NCBI GenBank assembly: GCA_029210965.1
Contig: JARGFZ010000025.1
Span: forward strand, 1-36,987
Direction: 5' to 3'
From: a bacterium
Lineage (GTDB): Bacteria; BMS3Abin14
DNA: 36,987 nt
Shown here: positions 1 through 7,376 of the stretch, piece by piece
Numbering within the stretch: the first letter of the stretch is position 1
How the letters are laid out: the number at the start of each line of letters is the position of its first letter
Position numbers and translations under genes: made by a program
Notes under the pieces: model-generated
Seen by the model: only the letters and a program-made list of their open reading frames with translations
The model's database searches: none
Told to the model about the DNA's origin: nothing

Positions 1-534
1 TAAGGAGACACCGTATACCAGTACCACCTGCCCCAGATACCCTTTGGATCGAAGACAGCCGTTATTCGGAACTCTGATCTGGCGAAGGGTGAACTGGAGA
101 TGTTCCGAAAGAACCTGGACGATATAGGTATCCGCTTGAAGCCCGTCTTCGTGAAAACATGGGAGGAGTTCGAAAAGGGGCTCGAGGAAGGCCAATATGA
201 TCTCTTCCGATATGCTATTCATGCCGATGTTCCTGATCCCGATGACCTGTTGTCCGATATAGTGGAAACTGGAGGCTCCCACAACTTCACGGGATATGGA
301 AACAAGGAAGTTGATTCTCTCATCAGGAGAGGCAGGGGCGAATCGGACCCGGTTAAACGGATGACGCTCTACCGTGAAGCCGAGCGTATAGTCCTCAATG
401 ATGCTCCGCTCATCCCGGTGATCTTTCTGTCCACTCAGGTAGCCTTTCAAAAGAACGTGCGGAACATCGATCTCCCCGCTACCGGTACCCCATACCTTCC
501 CCTGAACAAAGTAACTCTGGCTGACGGTCCCTGA
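1..534 (+). CDS. C-terminal part of a periplasmic peptide-type solute-binding protein (SBP_bac_5 family)
   Basis: Only the last ~175 codons lie in the window. The reading frame gives the family's C-terminal lobe pattern: a segment ending in NLDDIGIRLKPVF (the 'L..iGI.v' strand), then TWEEFEKGLEEGQYDL, DPDDLL, a YGNKEVDSLIRRG helix and the closing EAERIVLNDAPLIPV segment seen in DppA/OppA-like proteins. Family members bind oligopeptides, nickel or similar ligands outside the inner membrane for an ABC importer. The frame carries a TAA at nt 1-3, and the first ATG is at 100, far too late for a complete protein. Upstream there is therefore either a true nonsense mutation or an indel just outside or at the window edge. 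The gene ends with two consecutive stops (TGA TAG), and the histidine kinase starts 13 bp later, suggesting one transcript and possibly a sensory role for this binding protein. The ligand cannot be told. Confidence 0.75.
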
Positions 535-547
535 TAGCGGCACGCCA

Positions 548-2365
548 ATGAGCCGCACGACCATACAACGCAGACTGACCCTCCTGTTCGGGATAACCAT
601 CGTCCTCGTTGTTGCCCTGGTGGGGTGGCTGGTTTCCCGCCAGATGTCCACGGAGATGCTTCTCCAGGCCAGGCGCACAGGGATCGCCCTTGCGGCAGGC
701 ATTGCCTCCTCCTCCTCCAACGACTTTTACAGCTATAACTACGTTGCCCTGGAGCAGAATGCTGAAGAGGCGGCCCGGGACCCCGAGATTGCCTACGTTG
801 TCCTTTACGACAAGGAAGGGACTGTAGCGGCATTTTCCGGCCAGGGAAAACCGGATGTTGAAAAAGCCTTTCCCCCTTTAAATGAAAAGGATCTGAAAGG
901 CGTGGAAACTTCTGTCGTTGCTGGTCTGGTTTCGAGTGAAGACCGGCGGGGCTTTGACATTCTGATGCCTGTCACCATGCCTGGGAGCGGAACCCGCTGG
1001 GGTTCGGTTCGTCTTGGGCTCAAGCTGGACCATATGTATCTTGAGATTCAGCGAACAAGGTTATTCATCTTCATGCTGGGTCTTATTGGGGTTTTATTAG
1101 GGTGGGTGCTGGCGGCAACCTTTACCAGAAGGATCACGATCCCTTTAAAGGACCTGGTCAAAGCGACGGTGGAGGTATCTGAAGGAAAATATGATGTCGA
1201 TCTGAGTATCAGTACAGGTGATGAGGTACAGGACCTGGCTGAAAATTTTCAGCAGATGGTCTACAGGATCAGGGAAGGAAGGGAGGCCCTCGAGGCCAAC
1301 CTGAAGGAAATAAGGGATCTGAAGCATTTCAGTGACCTTATCATCCTCTCCATAACCAACGGTCTGATGACCCTCGATGAAACGGGCAAGATCGTAACGT
1401 TTAACAGAAAAGCTGAAGAGATCCTCGCAGTCACCTCGGACGATGTTCTGGGAAAATCACCCGATTCAGTGTGGGGAAAAGACCACGAGATCAGCCGCTT
1501 TGCGAGGGAGGGGTTTGTCGGCGGCGGGACAGTCTCTGGTCGGGAACTACAACTTACAGTGGCTGGTGTTCCGCTTATCGTGGAACTTACCACTTCACCG
1601 ATAATAGAGGCGGGTGGGCTGTCCAAGGGCCTTCTTGTTCTCTTTGATGACCTGACTGAGAAGAAAGCTCTCGAGAATCGGGTCAGACGCGCCGACCGAC
1701 TCGCGGCCATGGGTACCCTGGCTGCGGGCCTTGCCCATGAAATTAAGAACCCATTAACAGCGGTGAGGGCTTTCGTTCAGATGTTCCCGGGAAAGTACGA
1801 GAAAGAGGAGTTTCGAGATAAATTTAACAGAATCGTTCCCAAAGAGCTCGACAGAATGAACGGGCTGCTTGAGGATCTCCTCGACCTGGTCAGAAAGCCA
1901 AGGTTAAGGATCAATGCCCTGAAAGCATACGATGTTATCGACCATGTCCTTGAATCCCTGGAACCGGAGATCGATAAACGTAATGTCCAGGTCAGCTGCC
2001 TGAACAAAGAGGCCGGGCACGAAGTGCTTGCGAATGAATCCTATCTCGTCCGGGCTGTGCACAATGTTGTACTCAATGCGATCCAGGCAATGCCGCCCGG
2101 TGGGTTTCTGACAATCGATACCAGTTCCGTGGCTACCGCGGATGGAAAAGATATGGTTGAAATAACAGTTACGGATACCGGGCCTGGTATCCCCGCTGAA
2201 CAGGTGGACGATATCTTCAATCCCTTTTTCACCAGCAAGGAGAAAGGAACCGGCCTCGGTCTTGCTGTAACCAACAAGATCATCGAGGATCAGGGGGGCG
2301 AGGTTCGGGTCCAGAGTGAAAGAGCTCAAGGCACCGCTTTCACGATCAGCCTTCCGTCCTCCTGA
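548..2365 (+). CDS. Membrane-bound PAS-domain sensor histidine kinase, NtrB/AtoS-like
   Basis: A 605-residue sensor kinase. Hydrophobic segments at residues ~10-29 and ~172-191 bracket a ~140-residue extracytoplasmic sensor region. A HAMP linker follows (~192-245), then a short coiled stretch and a PAS domain (~258-370). The catalytic core has H397 in the H-box LAAGLAHEIKNPLTA, N510 in the N-box, the G1 box DTGPGIP (~543-549) and the F/G2 boxes NPFFTSKEKGTGLGL (~558-572). The H-box form HEIKNPL is typical of NtrB/AtoS/ZraS-like kinases, which often act on sigma-54 regulators, but no such regulator is encoded nearby. The nearest receiver is the single-domain protein 238 bp downstream. Its position 13 bp after a solute-binding protein gene suggests that the two may sense one ligand together; this is inference. 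The ribosome binding site is weak, consistent with translational coupling. Confidence 0.93.
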   Translation: MSRTTIQRRLTLLFGITIVLVVALVGWLVSRQMSTEMLLQARRTGIALAAGIASSSSNDFYSYNYVALEQNAEEAARDPEIAYVVLYDKEGTVAAFSGQGKPDVEKAFPPLNEKDLKGVETSVVAGLVSSEDRRGFDILMPVTMPGSGTRWGSVRLGLKLDHMYLEIQRTRLFIFMLGLIGVLLGWVLAATFTRRITIPLKDLVKATVEVSEGKYDVDLSISTGDEVQDLAENFQQMVYRIREGREALEANLKEIRDLKHFSDLIILSITNGLMTLDETGKIVTFNRKAEEILAVTSDDVLGKSPDSVWGKDHEISRFAREGFVGGGTVSGRELQLTVAGVPLIVELTTSPIIEAGGLSKGLLVLFDDLTEKKALENRVRRADRLAAMGTLAAGLAHEIKNPLTAVRAFVQMFPGKYEKEEFRDKFNRIVPKELDRMNGLLEDLLDLVRKPRLRINALKAYDVIDHVLESLEPEIDKRNVQVSCLNKEAGHEVLANESYLVRAVHNVVLNAIQAMPPGGFLTIDTSSVATADGKDMVEITVTDTGPGIPAEQVDDIFNPFFTSKEKGTGLGLAVTNKIIEDQGGEVRVQSERAQGTAFTISLPSS

Positions 2366-2403
2366 ATCAGGTGAGCAGGGAGGGGGGTATGTTGAGGAGG
2401 ATG

Positions 2404-2431
2404 CAGGGTGCCCACAATCGTGTGCACCCTG
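2404..2431 (+). other. Hairpin in the kinase-regulator gap
   Basis: Arms CAGGGTGC (2404-2411) and GCACCCTG (2424-2431) are perfectly complementary around a 12-nt loop. A second small stem (TGCC/GGCA) follows at about 2433-2444. There is no T-run, so it is not a canonical terminator. It could be an attenuator, an mRNA-processing site or a binding site. The rest of the 238-bp gap (2366-2603) shows no gene. Confidence 0.35.
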
Positions 2432-2603
2432 TTGCCGCCAGGCAGCACTAAATAATTTGGCCGGGTCAAAAAAGGGAGCCTGCTTAAGAGCCAGTAGAGG
2501 GTTTTTAACACTCTTCCGGGGTTGGTTTGAATCTTGCTAGAGACAGTTCAGAAAGAAATAACGAGGAGTTAACTGTAAATGGGATCCAGCCGAAGGAGGC
2601 GTT

Positions 2604-2963
2604 ATGGATAAAGGGAAAAAGGTTATATTGATAGTGGATGATAATGAGGCGTTAGTCGATGCCCTGGAAGTGCTTCTTTCTGAAGATTACGAGGTGATCC
2701 CGGCGACGAACGCTTATCAAGCCCTCGAGGTACTCAACTTCATGGTGCCCGATCTTATTTTTCTCGATATGTTCATGCCCGGATATAATGGGATCCAGCT
2801 GCTCCGCGAGATCCGGCAGATGAAACTTGCTTCAAGGGTCGTGATCATCACCGCCGCGGAAGCATATCTGTTGGGGGACGAGATCCAGAAGCTGAATGTT
2901 GACGGGTTCCTGCGCAAACCGTTTAATGTCCAGGATATTGAGGGCTTCGCTGCGGCAGCGTAA
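2604..2963 (+). CDS. Single-domain response regulator (CheY/Spo0F-type receiver)
   Basis: A 119-residue protein consisting only of a receiver domain. The acidic pair D12/D13 lies in ILIVDDNEAL, the phosphoacceptor is D55 in LIFLDMFMP, the conserved Thr is in VVIITAAEA, and the Lys is in FLRKPF. The start follows a good GAAGGAGG ribosome binding site. There is no output domain, so it must act through protein contact, as CheY does, or pass the phosphate on, as Spo0F does. The most likely phosphodonor is the kinase encoded just upstream (H397), but the 238-bp gap leaves room for separate transcription. A phosphorelay partner with an output domain is not in the window. Confidence 0.9.
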   Translation: MDKGKKVILIVDDNEALVDALEVLLSEDYEVIPATNAYQALEVLNFMVPDLIFLDMFMPGYNGIQLLREIRQMKLASRVVIITAAEAYLLGDEIQKLNVDGFLRKPFNVQDIEGFAAAA

Positions 2964-3044
2964 AGGCAGAATGGAGAATATAGAACACAGAATAAGGCCA
3001 AGTGTTCTCAATCCATTACTAAACACCGTTTATTTAATACGCCT

Positions 3045-3065
3045 GGAACCCGGAACCCGGAACTC
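3045..3065 (+). repeat. Heptamer array, 3 units of GGAACCC
   Basis: Two exact GGAACCC units and one GGAACTC unit sit head to tail, upstream of the small membrane protein gene. A CCATCC/GGATGG hairpin (3065-3079) follows immediately. This is one of many period-7/8 arrays in the gaps of this window. Confidence 0.7.
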
Positions 3066-3099
3066 CATCCTTTGGATGGGGTACTGAAAAACAGGGCCC

Positions 3100-3333
3100 A
3101 TGCTTATCTGGCTGATCATTTCCATCACCCTTGCTCTTCTTGGCGTTATTGAGCTGCTCCTCGACTTCACGATCCCATTTATTGAGTTGAGGATCGTCCT
3201 GCTTTTCCTCCTCGTCCTCGGTATGGCTTATCGGCTTTACATAATGGAGCGGAGCGGTGAAAGGGAATCCTTAAAGAGCCGTATCCGGGAGCTGGAAGAC
3301 AGGATACGAGAGAAGGAGATGGGGGGAAAGTAG
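3100..3333 (+). CDS. Small membrane protein with a charged coiled-coil tail
   Basis: A 77-residue protein of unknown family. The sequence shows two hydrophobic stretches (about residues 2-22 and 27-47, the second ending in GMAYRLYIME). A strongly charged, probably helical tail follows (ESLKSRIRELEDRIREKE), with heptad-like hydrophobic spacing. The likely topology is a two-pass inner-membrane hairpin with both ends in the cytoplasm. Phage-shock PspB/PspC-like and LapA-like small proteins have a comparable layout, but I see no diagnostic motif and do not assign it. The ribosome binding site is poor (ACAGGG close to the ATG). A GTGAACA heptamer array begins at the base after the stop codon. Confidence 0.6.
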   Translation: MLIWLIISITLALLGVIELLLDFTIPFIELRIVLLFLLVLGMAYRLYIMERSGERESLKSRIRELEDRIREKEMGGK

Positions 3334-3347
3334 GTGAACAGTGAACA
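3334..3347 (+). repeat. Heptamer array, 2 units of GTGAACA abutting a stop codon
   Basis: Two perfect GTGAACA units start at the first base after the stop of the 77-residue ORF. The reverse complement of this unit (TGTTCAC) forms another array at 10639-10659, so unit types recur in the window. Confidence 0.65.
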
Positions 3348-3381
3348 GTTATTTCCTCCTGGACGCGGGGAAGAAAATACT

Positions 3382-3413
3382 CCGTGTCTCCGGTTCCCCG
3401 AGTCTCCGTGTCA
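3382..3413 (+). repeat. Octamer array, 4 units of CCGTGTCT type
   Basis: Four degenerate 8-nt units with consensus CCGnGTCT. The same unit type recurs at 19833-19856. Confidence 0.6.
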
Positions 3414-3431
3414 AACGGTTTTTTCCAGACA

Positions 3432-3599
3432 CTAGCAGCGTGTCGGGAAACCATCCCACGCTGCTAGATATGTTTGCCGAAAGGCGTGTCCTTTAATAAA
3501 GGCGATTCTAACTGCTTAATTTACCTGGCCTTTTAAGAACGCTATTTTCCGGCAAACTCCAGCTAGGAGCCTGAATGGGGTTCTCCGACAGGCTCCTAG
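3432..3599. repeat. MITE/REP-like nested palindromic element flanked by CTAG
   Basis: The left end is itself a palindrome: CTAGCAGCGTG (3432-3442) pairs perfectly with 3457-3467. The right end is a second palindrome: CTAGGAGCCTG (3563-3573) pairs perfectly with 3589-3599. Read inward, the two ends are alike (both carry TGTCGG followed by AACC after CTAG), so they form imperfect terminal inverted repeats. Inside them GTTTGCCG (3472-3479) pairs with CGGCAAAC (3550-3557). No ORF fits inside. The whole behaves as a 168-bp mirrored structure bounded by CTAG, the same tetranucleotide that flanks the IS5-family element in this window. It may be a non-autonomous transposon or a bipartite REP element. 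Confidence 0.7.
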
Positions 3600-3697
3600 A
3601 GAAGCCTTAAAAGATAACTGCTGATATTATTTCGGTCACTTTCTTGAATGGGTCCGTCCGACGGTATGTTCGAAAGGTCACTTTTCACTGTTTTTCA

Positions 3698-3749
3698 AAT
3701 CACGAATCACGGACTTTTTCCGATTACTGATTACCGATCACGGATCACT
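3698..3749 (+). repeat. Heptamer arrays ending two bases from the rel stop codon
   Basis: Two AATCACG units lie at 3698-3711. After a short break, four units of consensus GATyACn lie at 3722-3749. The array ends 2 nt from the 3' end of the minus-strand rel gene at 3752. Confidence 0.7.
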
Positions 3750-3751
3750 GC

Positions 3752-5914
3752 CTATTGCGCCTTGATCCTTTCCACCGATATAACACCTTTCACCCCTGTG
3801 AGCCTGCTAATAAGAGCCTTAAGTTGGCTGACATCCTCAACCTCTACATCAAAGGTGTTGATGGCCCTGTCATCTGCACTCGTCCTGATATCTGCGTGGG
3901 TAATATTGATGTTCCTCTCCGAGATTATTCCTGTCATTTCTGCCAGAATGCCCTTGATGTCCTCCGATGTTATTTTGATGCTCACTTTTCGTGGGACTTT
4001 GGCCTTGTCATCCCAGTTAATTTCAACGACGCGATCGCTGTCGTAGCGCTCAGCTTCTATATTGGGACAATCAGCGGTGTGGACCGATATGCCCCTGCCC
4101 CGGGTGATAATCCCTACAACTTCGTCTCCCGGCAACGGATTGCAGCAAAGGGCAAAACGGACCATGAGATCGTCCAGACCATCCACAACGATCCCCTCTT
4201 TTCTCGCTTTTGCCTTGGCTTTGCGGACCAGGGCTTTAACTTCGGCTACCTGACCAAGTTTGTCTGCCACTTCCTCCTCGGGGAACAGTCGGCCCAGGAC
4301 CTGCCTCGGAGAGTATTTACCGAAACCTACGGTGGCAATGAGGTCTTCTACCTTGTGAAAACCAAAAGCTGTGGCCGTCTTGGCCATTTGCTCGGTTTTT
4401 CTCATTTTTTTCAGGGTCGTACCCATCTTCCGCAGCTCCTTGTCAAGGAGCTCCTCGCCAATCTTCAGGCTTCTTTCCCTTTCTTCTCTCTTAATGAAGC
4501 TGCGGATCTTCGATTTTGCGCTGTTGGTGCCTGCAAGCTTGAGCCAGTCCTTGCTGGGTTTGTGCCCCTTGGAGGTAATAATTTCGGCCACATCCCCGTT
4601 TTTGAGTTTGTACTTCAGCGGTACCATCCTGCCGTTGATCCTCGCGCCAACACACTGATTTCCCACATCTGTGTGAATGCTGTAGGCAAAATCGATGGGG
4701 GTGGCGCCGGCAGGGAACTCCTTCACATCCCCCGTGGGGGTGAATACGTAAACTTCGTCCGGGAAAAGGTCTGTTCTGACCGTCTCCATGAGTTCCCTTG
4801 GATCCTCCACCTCGGAAAGCTCTTCCAGGATCTGCTTGAACCACTTAAACCGCTTTATGTCCTCCTCGGGCAGAGTGTGATCCTCTGATTTATAGCGCCA
4901 GTGGGAGGCTATGCCGTCTTCTGCCGTGTGATGCATTTCCCCGGACCTGATCTGCACTTCCATCCTTTCACCCACAGGTCCTATAACGGTGGTGTGCAGG
5001 GATTGATACCGGTTTGATTTGGGAACACCGATGTAGTCTTTAAATCGACCGGGCACCGGTTTGAACATGGAATGGATAAGACCGAGAACGCCATAACAGT
5101 CCCTCACCGAATCCACAACGATCCTGAAGGCGATAAGATCATAGATCTGGTCAAAGGGCAGCCCCTGTCTTTGCATCTTGTTGAATGTACTCCACAGATG
5201 CTTGACCCTGCCGGTCACCTCCCCCTTGATATCGTGATCATCGAGAACTTTGCTGAGAATCAGTATGACCTTCCTGATGTAGGTATCGTATTCATTGCTT
5301 CTTTCTTCGACCTTCTGCTCCAGGTTCTCATAGGCTTCAGGGTAGAGATACTTGAATGAAAGGTCCTCAAGCTCACTCTGCATCCACGAGATCCCCAACC
5401 TGTTGGCTAGAGGCGCATAGATATCCATTGTTTCCTGGGCTATCTTTATCCTTTTCTCAGGCCTGAGATGCTCGAGTGTCCTCATGTTGTGCAGGCGATC
5501 CGCCAGCTTTACCATGATCACCCGGATGTCCTGGGCCATGGAAAGGATCATGCGCCGCAGGTTCTCTGCCTGTTGATGGACCCGTGTCTCAAAATCCAGT
5601 CTGCTGATCTTGGTCAGACCTTCAACAAGGAAGGCGACCTCGTCGCCGAATAGTTTCAGCAGATCCTCTCTCGTAACCTCGGTGTCTTCAACAGTATCGT
5701 GCAAAAGACCCACGGCAATGGTCGTTACATCCATCTTCATATCGCTCAGGATGCCCGCCACTTGTAATGGGTGTATGAGGTAGGGCTCCCCGGATTGGCG
5801 TACATGGCCCGCATGGGCTTTGGCAGAGTAAACATAAGCCCTGTTGATCAGCTCAAAATCCGCTTTCGGGTTGTACTCACGAACCTTTTCGATTATGTCA
5901 TCGAGTCGTATCAT
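3752..5914 (-). CDS. rel: Bifunctional (p)ppGpp synthetase/hydrolase (Rel/SpoT family)
   Basis: A 720-residue protein that makes and degrades the stringent-response alarmone (p)ppGpp in the cytoplasm. An intact HD hydrolase domain is visible near the N-terminus (HPLQVAGIL, GLLHDTVEDT). The synthetase domain has the RFKDYI motif, the RxKD form found in bifunctional enzymes rather than the ExDD form of RelA, followed by MEVQIRS and AEDGIASHW. A TGS domain (VYVFTPTGDVKEFPAGATPIDF), a Cys-containing RIS region (ALCCNPLPGDEV) and a C-terminal ACT domain (ISERNINITHADIRT) complete the standard layout. I chose the ATG at 5914 (MIRLDDIIEKVREYNP) because it matches the family N-terminus; the frame is open to a TTG at 5929 without a better ribosome binding site. 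It follows gmk and rpoZ, which is the common gmk-rpoZ-spoT order. Confidence 0.96.
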   Translation of the reverse strand: MIRLDDIIEKVREYNPKADFELINRAYVYSAKAHAGHVRQSGEPYLIHPLQVAGILSDMKMDVTTIAVGLLHDTVEDTEVTREDLLKLFGDEVAFLVEGLTKISRLDFETRVHQQAENLRRMILSMAQDIRVIMVKLADRLHNMRTLEHLRPEKRIKIAQETMDIYAPLANRLGISWMQSELEDLSFKYLYPEAYENLEQKVEERSNEYDTYIRKVILILSKVLDDHDIKGEVTGRVKHLWSTFNKMQRQGLPFDQIYDLIAFRIVVDSVRDCYGVLGLIHSMFKPVPGRFKDYIGVPKSNRYQSLHTTVIGPVGERMEVQIRSGEMHHTAEDGIASHWRYKSEDHTLPEEDIKRFKWFKQILEELSEVEDPRELMETVRTDLFPDEVYVFTPTGDVKEFPAGATPIDFAYSIHTDVGNQCVGARINGRMVPLKYKLKNGDVAEIITSKGHKPSKDWLKLAGTNSAKSKIRSFIKREERERSLKIGEELLDKELRKMGTTLKKMRKTEQMAKTATAFGFHKVEDLIATVGFGKYSPRQVLGRLFPEEEVADKLGQVAEVKALVRKAKAKARKEGIVVDGLDDLMVRFALCCNPLPGDEVVGIITRGRGISVHTADCPNIEAERYDSDRVVEINWDDKAKVPRKVSIKITSEDIKGILAEMTGIISERNINITHADIRTSADDRAINTFDVEVEDVSQLKALISRLTGVKGVISVERIKAQ

Positions 5915-5986
5915 TTCACTCAGGACCAATCCCGGTCACAAAAACACAAAAATCCCCGACCCAAAATTGAGCCAGGGGTGGAAAGT

Positions 5987-6143
5987 TGATGACTTCACAA
6001 AAAGTCATCAATGCGCCCCGCGCGGGGCATCCAAATCAATGACTCCGGATATAAGTCATTGATTTGCAAGGAAAGGGAAAACGACGCTTTTGCCTTTCTG
6101 AGGAGCAAAAAGCCGATTACGGACTTTTTGCGACCCTGTCAAA
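5987..6143 (+). repeat. Hairpin-rich dispersed repeat, copy A
   Basis: A 157-bp element between rpoZ and rel. It is a chain of hairpins: TGATGACTT/AAGTCATCA, a C/G palindrome around GCGCCCCGCGCGGGGC, then ATCAATGACT/AGTCATTGAT, and it ends in GGACTTTTTGCGAC. The reverse complement of 18377-18534 aligns along its whole length with only scattered mismatches. No ORF is supported inside it. Confidence 0.85.
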
Positions 6144-6174
6144 GTTAATAATGCGAGAGGACTACCAGATCCCT

Positions 6175-6543
6175 CTAACTCTCTACAGGATCTCCCTTGG
6201 GAGGAGCTCCCTCGGAAGAATTTCCGCTGGAATGGGCACTGGCATAGGAATCGTCACTATCCTCTTCAGCCTGAAGACCCTCCTGCTCCGCTATCCGGAG
6301 CGCGCGATCCCTCACAACCCTTTTAGCATTTCTGATCCGCTTCATCTCATCGTGAGTAGCCGGCAAAACCAATCCTTCGGCTATCTCCCTCAAAGCAAGT
6401 ACAACAGGCTTTGCCTGCTCCTCATTAAATACGAGGGCGGGTTCCCCTTCATTAAGTTCCTTTGCTCGCGCTACCCCCATCATGGTGAGTTGAAACCTGT
6501 TCGGGTGAGATTTCAGTGCCATTTCCATTGTTTTCAGTTTCAT
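6175..6543 (-). CDS. rpoZ: RNA polymerase omega subunit
   Basis: A 122-residue omega subunit, which helps assemble the beta' subunit into RNA polymerase and in many bacteria is part of a ppGpp-binding site. The family signature is clear in the first half: HPNRFQLTMMGVARAKEL and KPVVLALREIAEGLV. Residues after ~85 form an acidic, Ser/Gly-rich tail (EEDSDDSYASAHSSGNSSEG) that makes the protein longer than the usual 70-90 residues. An AGGAGG lies 11 nt upstream of the ATG at 6543. Its first 92 nt overlap the 3' end of the gmk reading frame in another frame. It lies between gmk and rel, the usual order. Confidence 0.9.
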   Translation of the reverse strand: MKLKTMEMALKSHPNRFQLTMMGVARAKELNEGEPALVFNEEQAKPVVLALREIAEGLVLPATHDEMKRIRNAKRVVRDRALRIAEQEGLQAEEDSDDSYASAHSSGNSSEGAPPKGDPVES

Positions 6544-7180
6544 TCCCTTTATTTCCTCCTGATGCCTGAATTGCAGTTTTGGACCGATTCCGGCATCTTT
6601 CAGCCCTGATGATGGACTTCACGGTTTCCACTGCGGTTTTTATATCATCGTTAAGTACAGAGTAATGGTATTCGTTAATGAAGGCAAGCTCCCGTCTTGC
6701 CGCTTCCAGTCTCAAACCCAGCTCATGATCGTTTTCTGTACCGCGACCCTTCAACCGTCGTTCCTGCTCCTCGTCTCCAGGGGCAACGATGAATATCAGG
6801 ATTGAGTTCTTCTCCTTTTCCTTAACCTGCATGCCCCCCTGAACGTCAATGTTCAGAAGGACATCAAAACCTTCTCTTGCTAAGGAGTCAACTGTACTTT
6901 TTGAGGTCCCGTAAAATTGACCATATACCTGAGCCCATTCCAGAAAAAACCCCTCATCTATCATCATCTTGAAGCGGTTTTTATCTACAAAATGATAATC
7001 TCGGCCTTCCATCTCCCCGGGACGGGGTTCCCGGGTGGTATGGGATACGGACATGCGCAGGTCCCCCAATACTTCCATCAGCTCCCTGATCACGGTGGTT
7101 TTCCCGCCGCCGGACACAGAGGAGATAACGAAAAGGAGGCCCTTCCCGGTAAGTCCATTGTCGATAGAAGTCAGGTCCAT
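6452..7180 (-). CDS. gmk: Guanylate kinase with a C-terminal extension overlapping rpoZ
   Basis: Phosphorylates GMP to GDP using ATP. The P-loop is SSVSGGGKTTV, and the GMP-binding segment has SHTTREPRPGEMEGRDYHFV. LLNIDVQGG, the lid region RLKGRGTE and the C-terminal INEYHYSVLNDDIKTAV-IIRAERCR follow in the normal order. I start at the ATG at 7180 with AAGGAT upstream; an in-frame TTG at 7213 lies in repeat DNA and is unlikely. The enzyme normally ends soon after RAERCR, but here the frame runs on ~40 residues in a Gly/Asn/Ser-rich tail that overlaps the first 92 nt of rpoZ. In the alternative frame a TAA lies five bases before the rpoZ ATG, so a single indel would give a normal-length enzyme. 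Confidence 0.93.
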   Translation of the reverse strand: MDLTSIDNGLTGKGLLFVISSVSGGGKTTVIRELMEVLGDLRMSVSHTTREPRPGEMEGRDYHFVDKNRFKMMIDEGFFLEWAQVYGQFYGTSKSTVDSLAREGFDVLLNIDVQGGMQVKEKEKNSILIFIVAPGDEEQERRLKGRGTENDHELGLRLEAARRELAFINEYHYSVLNDDIKTAVETVKSIIRAERCRNRSKTAIQASGGNKGNETENNGNGTEISPEQVSTHHDGGSASKGT

Positions 7181-7201
7181 TGAAAGATCCTTGTCTATGA
7201 C

Positions 7202-7229
7202 CTCAGATCTCAAATCTCAGATCTCGAAA
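7202..7229 (+). repeat. Heptamer array, 4 units of CTCAnAT type
   Basis: Units alternate CTCAGAT and CTCAAAT, with a decayed fourth. The array ends about 20 nt upstream of the gmk start, just beyond its ribosome binding site. The same unit class recurs at 21567, 23805 and 30634. Confidence 0.7.
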
Positions 7230-7297
7230 ATTCTTGAAGAAGGAATATGGAAGGTGGAAGGTAGAATAAATAACTGGTGCAGCAGTGAATAAACAGG

Positions 7298-7376
7298 TGC
7301 ATGAGTGCACTCCCTGCACTATTGCACTAATACACTTTTCGTTCTTCCTTATTCCCTATTCCATATTGCTTATTCC
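7298..7376 (+). repeat. Octamer then heptamer array abutting the YicC stop codon
   Basis: Positions 7298-7337 hold degenerate 8-nt units around TGCACTA. Positions 7342-7376 hold five 7-nt units of consensus yTATTCC. The last unit ends at the base before the 3' end of the YicC gene (7377). Together with the array at 7202 this fills almost the whole gmk-yicC gap. Confidence 0.7.

Noticed and set aside
2404-2431. Rho-independent terminator after the kinase gene
   Set aside because: The stem is good but no T-run follows on either strand.
2404-2470. Riboswitch (c-di-GMP or molybdenum-cofactor type) ahead of the receiver gene
   Set aside because: Two hairpins are present, but I could not align the conserved core bases of either class.
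3755-4888. 377-codon plus-strand ORF
   Set aside because: It lies wholly antisense to the well-supported rel gene, and its translation shows no family pattern; it is a frame shadow.
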